From assembly GCF_051414055.1 (NCBI RefSeq), contig NZ_JBLKNX010000022.1:1-64000 (forward strand): DNA of 64,000 nt, read 5' to 3'. This DNA comes from Halosimplex halobium (GTDB taxonomy: Archaea > Halobacteriota > Halobacteria > Halobacteriales > Haloarculaceae). Position numbers and translations under genes: made by a program. Positions 59,992 through 64,000 of the stretch are shown piece after piece; the first letter of the stretch is position 1; the number at the start of each line of letters is the position of its first letter. The notes under the pieces were generated by a model. The model was not told the origin of the DNA and made no database searches. It saw nothing but the letters and a program-made list of their open reading frames with translations.

Positions 59992-62769
59992 CTACCGTCC
60001 CCGGAACGTCGGTCCGCCGACTCCCCCTGCCGGAGCCGACGGGGGATCGGTCTTCGCGCTCGTGGCGGAGGCGTTCCCGGCGGTCCCGTTCCCAGCCGTT
60101 CCGTTGCCCGTCCCATCGGCGATCGCGTCGACCCGGTTGCGGTACTCCGCGGGCGTGACGACGCTGAGGGTCGTCCGCATCCGCGAGTGGCCGACGCCGC
60201 AGAACTCCGCGCAGTAGAGGCGGTACTCCCCGGTGTCAAGCAGGCGCGTGCGGATCTGGTTCCACTGGCCGGGGAAGGCGTCCTGCTTGAGCCCCAGGGC
60301 GGGAATGTGGACGGAGTGCAACACGTCCTCGGCGGTCACCTCGAAGTACACCGGCCGGTCGGTCGGCGCGTAGATCACGTCGGCGTCCGCGACCGAGGCG
60401 TTCGCCGCCGGGTAGCGGACGCCGTAGTTGAACTGTTCGGCAACGATCTCGATCTCGACGGCGTCGGCGGGCCGCTCGCGCTCGGGTTCCGGCGTCGCGG
60501 CGACGAACGGCGAGCCCAGCACCTGGTAGGAGACGACGGCGACGAACAGGAGCACGAACGCGGTCGCGACCGTCCAGCCGATCTCCAGGGGCTTGTTCTC
60601 GGGCGTCCGGAGCGCGACGCCGCCGCGGAACCGGTAGACGGCGTAGACCAGGACGCTCTCGACGAACAGGGCGAGCGGGACGGCCACCAGCAGGAGCCGG
60701 CGGTTGAGCGTCCGGATCAGCGCCTCGGTCGTCGAGTCGAAGCCGTTCAGCGGGAGCAGCAGCCGCCCGGCGACGACGAGGACGGCGATGGCGACCGTCG
60801 CCGCGGCGACCAGCCGGAGCGGTCCCCGGCCGCCGATCTGCTCGTCGCGGGTCGAACGGTCGAGGGCGCTCGCTCGGCCCGGTTCGGCCGGCGCGTCGTC
60901 GGTCGGCGCGCCGCCGTCGGTGCCCGTTTCGCTCTCGTCGCTCGCGCCGTTCTCTGGTGCAGGATCTTCGATCGCGGGGGCTCGCTGTGTCGGTCGGCCC
61001 GAGGGGTGGTGCCACTCGCGGGCGCGCTGGTCGGTCTCGGCGAGGTCCCAGGCGTCGTCGTCGGTGACCGGCGGGCCGACGCGGTAGGACTGCACCATGT
61101 TGAACAGCCAGAGGGCGGCGGCGAGGCCGACCAGATACGCGCCGGCCGAGGAGACCTGGTTGAGGAAGGCGAAGGCTTCGGGGTAGGTGGCGTAGCGCCG
61201 GGGGAGCCCCTCCATCCCGGTGACGAGCATCGGAAGGAAGGTCAACGCGGAGCCGACGGTCAGCAGGACGGCCTGGGCGACGGCGACGGGGCGGTTGTAC
61301 CACCGGCCCGTGATGAGCGGGAACCAGTAGTAACAGGCCGCGAACATGCTGAAGGGGATGACCCCCATGACGATGAGGTGGAAGTGGCCGACGACGTAGT
61401 AGGTGTCGTGGACGACCAGGTCCACCGGGATGGAGGCGAGGAAGACGCCGGTGATGCCGCCGACGACGAACAGCGCGAGGCCGCCGAGGCAGAACAGCAT
61501 CGGCGCAGTGAGCCGGATCCGGCCGTTCCACAGCGTCGCGATCCAGTTGAACGTCTTCACGGCGCTGGGGACGGCGATGGCGATGGAGACGAACATGAAA
61601 CTCGCACGGACCCGCGGGTCGATACCCGTCGAGAACATGTGGTGGGCCCAGACGCCGAAGCTCAGGACGCCGATCGCGAGCGTCGAGTAGACGACGAAGC
61701 GGAAGCCGAACAGCTCGCGGCCGGCGAACTTCGGGAGGATGTAGCTGACGAGGCCGAACGCGGGGAGGACGAGGATGTACACCTCGGGATGACCGAAGAA
61801 CCAGAACAGGTGCTGCCAGAGGATGGGGCCGCCGCCGTCGACGGTGAAGAAGGTCGTCCCGACAGTCCGGTCGAGCAGCAGCATGACCATCGCGCTGCCC
61901 AGCAGGGGGAACGCGAACAGGATGATCCCCGACTGGGTGAGGATGTTCCACGAGAAGAGATCGAGGTCGGCCCACGAGACTTCCGGGCCGCGCTCGGTGA
62001 CGATGGTCGCGATGAAGTTGATCGCCCCCATCGTGGTCGCGACGCCGCTGAGGTGCAGACCGAGCAACAGGAGGTTGATCTGCTGGTTGGGGCTCTGGAT
62101 CGACAGCGGCGTGTACATCGTCCAGCCGACCCCCGGCGGCTCCAGCAACAGGAGCGGGTCGACGACGGCGCCCGCGCCGCCGAACCGGGCCAGGAGGCCC
62201 GGCGGGACGAGCCCGAGCGCGCCTTCGAGGGTCTTGCCGACGAGTTCGGTGACGATCCCGGCGCGGGCGATCAGCAACGCGGGGGGCAACAGCCAGAAGG
62301 CGAGGGCGTTGATCCGCGGGAACGCCATGTCGTCGGCGCCGATCAGCAGCGGGATGACGTAGTTGGCGATGCCGGCGAACACCGGCGCGGCGAAGAAAAA
62401 CAGCATCGTGATGCCGTGGGTGGTGAAGAGGGCGTTGTACGTCTCGGCGTTCCAGACGGAGACGGTCGGCGTCAGTAGCTCCGTCCGCATCATCATCGCG
62501 TCCATCCCGCCCCAGAGGCCGGCGATCGTTCCGAAGGCGAGGTAGAGCAGGCCCACGTCGCGGTGGTCGACGGTCGTCAGCCAGCGCCGCGGGCCGAGCG
62601 GCTTCGCCCGCACCGTCCCACCGCCGTCGGCGCGGGCTGGGGTCGAGCCGTCGTCGGTCCCGTCGGGTCGCCGCTGCTGGCGGTCCGCGAAGGGCCTCGT
62701 TCGGTACCACACGACCGCCGCGGGGGCGCAGCACCCGACGACGACCAGGGCGGCGATGAGTCCCGACAT
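59992..62769 (-). CDS. Cytochrome c oxidase subunit I+II fusion, 925 aa
   Basis: Residues about 60-600 are COX1: FTTHGITMLFFFAAP, FFGHPEVYILVLPAFG, VWAHHMFSTG and VVHDTYYVVGHFHLIVMG supply the haem and CuB ligands. An acidic linker (about 610-680) leads to a COX2 part: two helices, then the CuA site HSVHIPALGLKQDAFPGQWN and YCAEFCGVGHSRM (two Cys, two His, Met). One frame with no stop between, so it is a genuine fusion rather than an operon. A1-type proton-pumping oxidase. The DUF6789 gene upstream is probably co-transcribed. Confidence 0.93.
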   Translation of the reverse strand: MSGLIAALVVVGCCAPAAVVWYRTRPFADRQQRRPDGTDDGSTPARADGGGTVRAKPLGPRRWLTTVDHRDVGLLYLAFGTIAGLWGGMDAMMMRTELLTPTVSVWNAETYNALFTTHGITMLFFFAAPVFAGIANYVIPLLIGADDMAFPRINALAFWLLPPALLIARAGIVTELVGKTLEGALGLVPPGLLARFGGAGAVVDPLLLLEPPGVGWTMYTPLSIQSPNQQINLLLLGLHLSGVATTMGAINFIATIVTERGPEVSWADLDLFSWNILTQSGIILFAFPLLGSAMVMLLLDRTVGTTFFTVDGGGPILWQHLFWFFGHPEVYILVLPAFGLVSYILPKFAGRELFGFRFVVYSTLAIGVLSFGVWAHHMFSTGIDPRVRASFMFVSIAIAVPSAVKTFNWIATLWNGRIRLTAPMLFCLGGLALFVVGGITGVFLASIPVDLVVHDTYYVVGHFHLIVMGVIPFSMFAACYYWFPLITGRWYNRPVAVAQAVLLTVGSALTFLPMLVTGMEGLPRRYATYPEAFAFLNQVSSAGAYLVGLAAALWLFNMVQSYRVGPPVTDDDAWDLAETDQRAREWHHPSGRPTQRAPAIEDPAPENGASDESETGTDGGAPTDDAPAEPGRASALDRSTRDEQIGGRGPLRLVAAATVAIAVLVVAGRLLLPLNGFDSTTEALIRTLNRRLLLVAVPLALFVESVLVYAVYRFRGGVALRTPENKPLEIGWTVATAFVLLFVAVVSYQVLGSPFVAATPEPERERPADAVEIEIVAEQFNYGVRYPAANASVADADVIYAPTDRPVYFEVTAEDVLHSVHIPALGLKQDAFPGQWNQIRTRLLDTGEYRLYCAEFCGVGHSRMRTTLSVVTPAEYRNRVDAIADGTGNGTAGNGTAGNASATSAKTDPPSAPAGGVGGPTFRGR

Positions 62770-62869
62770 CGGGCGAGGTTGCCGGGTGTTGCGACAGATA
62801 CGGGAAAAGTATACGTCGGGCACCGGCCGGTCGGACGCGCTTACTCGCCGACGGGAGCGGTGTGGCCGC

Positions 62870-62950
62870 GACTTACTCGCCGGCCGGTGTAACCGCGACT
62901 TACTCGGCGGCCGATGTCTTCCCGACTTACTCGGCGGCCGGTGCGGCCGG
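62870..62950 (-). repeat. 27-bp tandem repeat overlapping the DUF6789 stop
   Basis: Units at 62870-62896, 62897-62923 and 62924-62950, each with GACTTACTCGSCGGCCGRTG; a degenerate fourth copy is at about 62838-62869. The unit includes the stop codon (TAA) and last codons of the DUF6789 gene, so the gene end has been duplicated downstream. Confidence 0.9.
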
Positions 62951-63373
62951 ACCCGACGCGTGTTCGTCGGCGAGGCTCGCGTACACCGCGCCGAGGACGA
63001 ACCCGTAGACGAGGTGTGCGATGAGGGTGAACGCGACGAAGAGGACGACGAGCGCGCCCTCGACGTCGCCGCGGCCGACGATGGCAAAGGCGACCCACAG
63101 CGGGAGCGCGAACAGCATGCCCGCGACCGCGGGATCGAGGTCGAGCGGGACGTAGGGTTTCAGGCTCACGAACAGCAGCGGCCAGGCGACGGTGCCGACC
63201 AGCGCGTAGACGACGAAGCCGACGAAGAGGCTCTCGGGCATCCGGACGAACCGGGCGATGGTCTCGAAGATCCCGATGGCGTAGCGGGTCTGGACCTCGA
63301 AGATCGCCAGCGCCGCCGACATGACCATCGTGCCGACCCCGCCGGCGACGACCGCGCTGAGTGGCCGGTTCAT
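62927..63373 (-). CDS. DUF6789-type membrane protein, 148 aa
   Basis: Four membrane helices (about residues 6-26, 45-68, 80-100 and 108-130). MNRPLSAVVAGGVGTMVMSA and YALVGTVAWPLLFVSLKPYV match a family found beside haloarchaeal cytochrome oxidases. Likely assembly or accessory function. Ends EHASGPAAPAAE inside the first copy of a 27-bp repeat. 157 bp before the oxidase fusion on the same strand. Confidence 0.8.
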   Translation of the reverse strand: MNRPLSAVVAGGVGTMVMSAALAIFEVQTRYAIGIFETIARFVRMPESLFVGFVVYALVGTVAWPLLFVSLKPYVPLDLDPAVAGMLFALPLWVAFAIVGRGDVEGALVVLFVAFTLIAHLVYGFVLGAVYASLADEHASGPAAPAAE

Positions 63374-63540
63374 TCGTCGGCGGTTCGCGGATCCGCCCCA
63401 AAAGTATGCCCCGGATACCGCCGCTGGCTCGGGCCGGGCGGGACCCGCGGCCGACCGTCGGTGCTGGGGCCCGATCGGGGGTCGACCCGCCCGGGAAGGC
63501 GGATACCTTTTGCCGCTCGCCGCCCGAGTCGTCGGTATAG

Positions 63541-64000
63541 ATGGCTCTGACGAAGCGGATCATCCCCTGTATCGATGTGGACCTGGACGACGAGGGGTCG
63601 GCCGCGGTCTACACCGGGGTGAACTTCGAGGACCTGGCCTACACGGGCGACCCCGTCGAGATGGCCAAGAAGTACAACGAGGCCGGCGCCGACGAGTTCG
63701 TCTTCCTCGACATCACGGCCAGCGCCGAGGGCCGCGAGACGATGCTCGACACGGTCTCGCAGGTCGCCGACGAGGTGTTCATCCCGCTCACCGTCGGCGG
63801 CGGGATCCGCACCCGCGAGGACGTGAAGGAGACGCTCCGGGCGGGCGCGGACAAGGTGTCGATCAACACCGGCGCGCTGGAGCGGCCGGAGCTCATCACC
63901 GAGGGCGCCCGCGCCTTCGGCAACCAGTGCATCGTCATCAGCGTCGACGCGAGGCGGCGCTTCGACGAGGAGGGCGAGCACTACGTCGAGGTCGACGGCG
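63541..64000 (+). CDS. hisF: Imidazole glycerol phosphate synthase subunit HisF (cut by window end)
   Basis: First 153 codons of HisF: ALTKRIIPCIDVDLDDEG with catalytic Asp11, FLDITASAEGRETML, IPLTVGGGIRTREDV, and the start of the Asp130 region (IVISVDARRR). With HisH it makes IGP and AICAR in histidine synthesis. ATG 63541 follows a CCTTTTGCC TATA-like box by about 28 bp. The gene runs past base 64000. Confidence 0.97.
   Translation, partial: MALTKRIIPCIDVDLDDEGSAAVYTGVNFEDLAYTGDPVEMAKKYNEAGADEFVFLDITASAEGRETMLDTVSQVADEVFIPLTVGGGIRTREDVKETLRAGADKVSINTGALERPELITEGARAFGNQCIVISVDARRRFDEEGEHYVEVDG

Overview
The window is haloarchaeal chromosome (class Halobacteria; probably Haloarculaceae, which is a guess from gene content). 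The DNA is very GC-rich with G/C at most third codon positions. Proteins are strongly acidic. Many genes start within a few bases of a transcription start placed by a TATA box about 25-30 bp upstream (leaderless). Lineage markers include an archaeal TFB, SRP (7S) RNA, RNase P protein Rpp21, GatC/GatA, Tat lipoproteins and many Halobacteria-only small proteins.

Region by region. 1-3.6 kb: AT-richer sequence and a five-gene, GTGA-coupled minus-strand operon (small Cys protein, short cytosine methyltransferase, sigma-4-like HTH, 47-aa protein, 544-aa winged-helix protein) abutting the 3' end of tRNA-Arg(TCG); it looks like one end of an integrated virus or plasmid. 3.8-16.7 kb: housekeeping and conserved genes: RecA/KaiC-like protein, CoA-binding protein, SRP RNA, an alpha/beta hydrolase flanked by two inverted copies of a structured repeat, the rnp4-yhbY-mscS operon, a GT4 glycosyltransferase, a Rieske protein, an HTH regulator with an operator-like palindrome at its start, gatC-gatA, TFB and a NUDIX hydrolase. 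16.7-22.8 kb: a pilin-like protein, a PHP-AsnB-like pair, polysaccharide deacetylase, M50-CBS protease, a DUF21 protein, and a DtxR-family regulator with an iron box. 23-26 kb: two divergent radical SAM/SPASM genes of the alternative haem (Ahb) type; one is coupled to a small PaaB-like radical SAM partner protein.

26-44 kb: an HTH/membrane pair, then a carbohydrate locus of two tandem GH13 alpha-glucosidases divergent from an oligopeptide-type ABC transporter (binding protein, two permeases, one fused double ATPase) and a TrmB regulator. These would import and hydrolyse alpha-oligosaccharides under TrmB control. A respiratory block follows: two DUF2249 proteins, a GluTR-dimerisation-like protein, a cupin, an NnrS-like polytopic protein and a haem-copper oxidase subunit I, around a CGAATATGTTCG palindrome. 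The same 12-mer recurs upstream of a two-domain multicopper oxidase at 50.5 kb, which suggests a shared low-oxygen or nitrogen-oxide regulator.

44-64 kb: pentapeptide, VOC, lipoprotein and DUF4129 genes; a repeat-rich stretch (57-bp and 25-bp tandem repeats); a UspA dimer; purL; a membrane protein; a PEBP lipoprotein; thioredoxin; a GH2 beta-mannosidase; a single-polypeptide cytochrome oxidase I+II fusion with a DUF6789 protein whose 3' end lies in a 27-bp tandem repeat; and the start of hisF. No CRISPR array or rRNA was seen.
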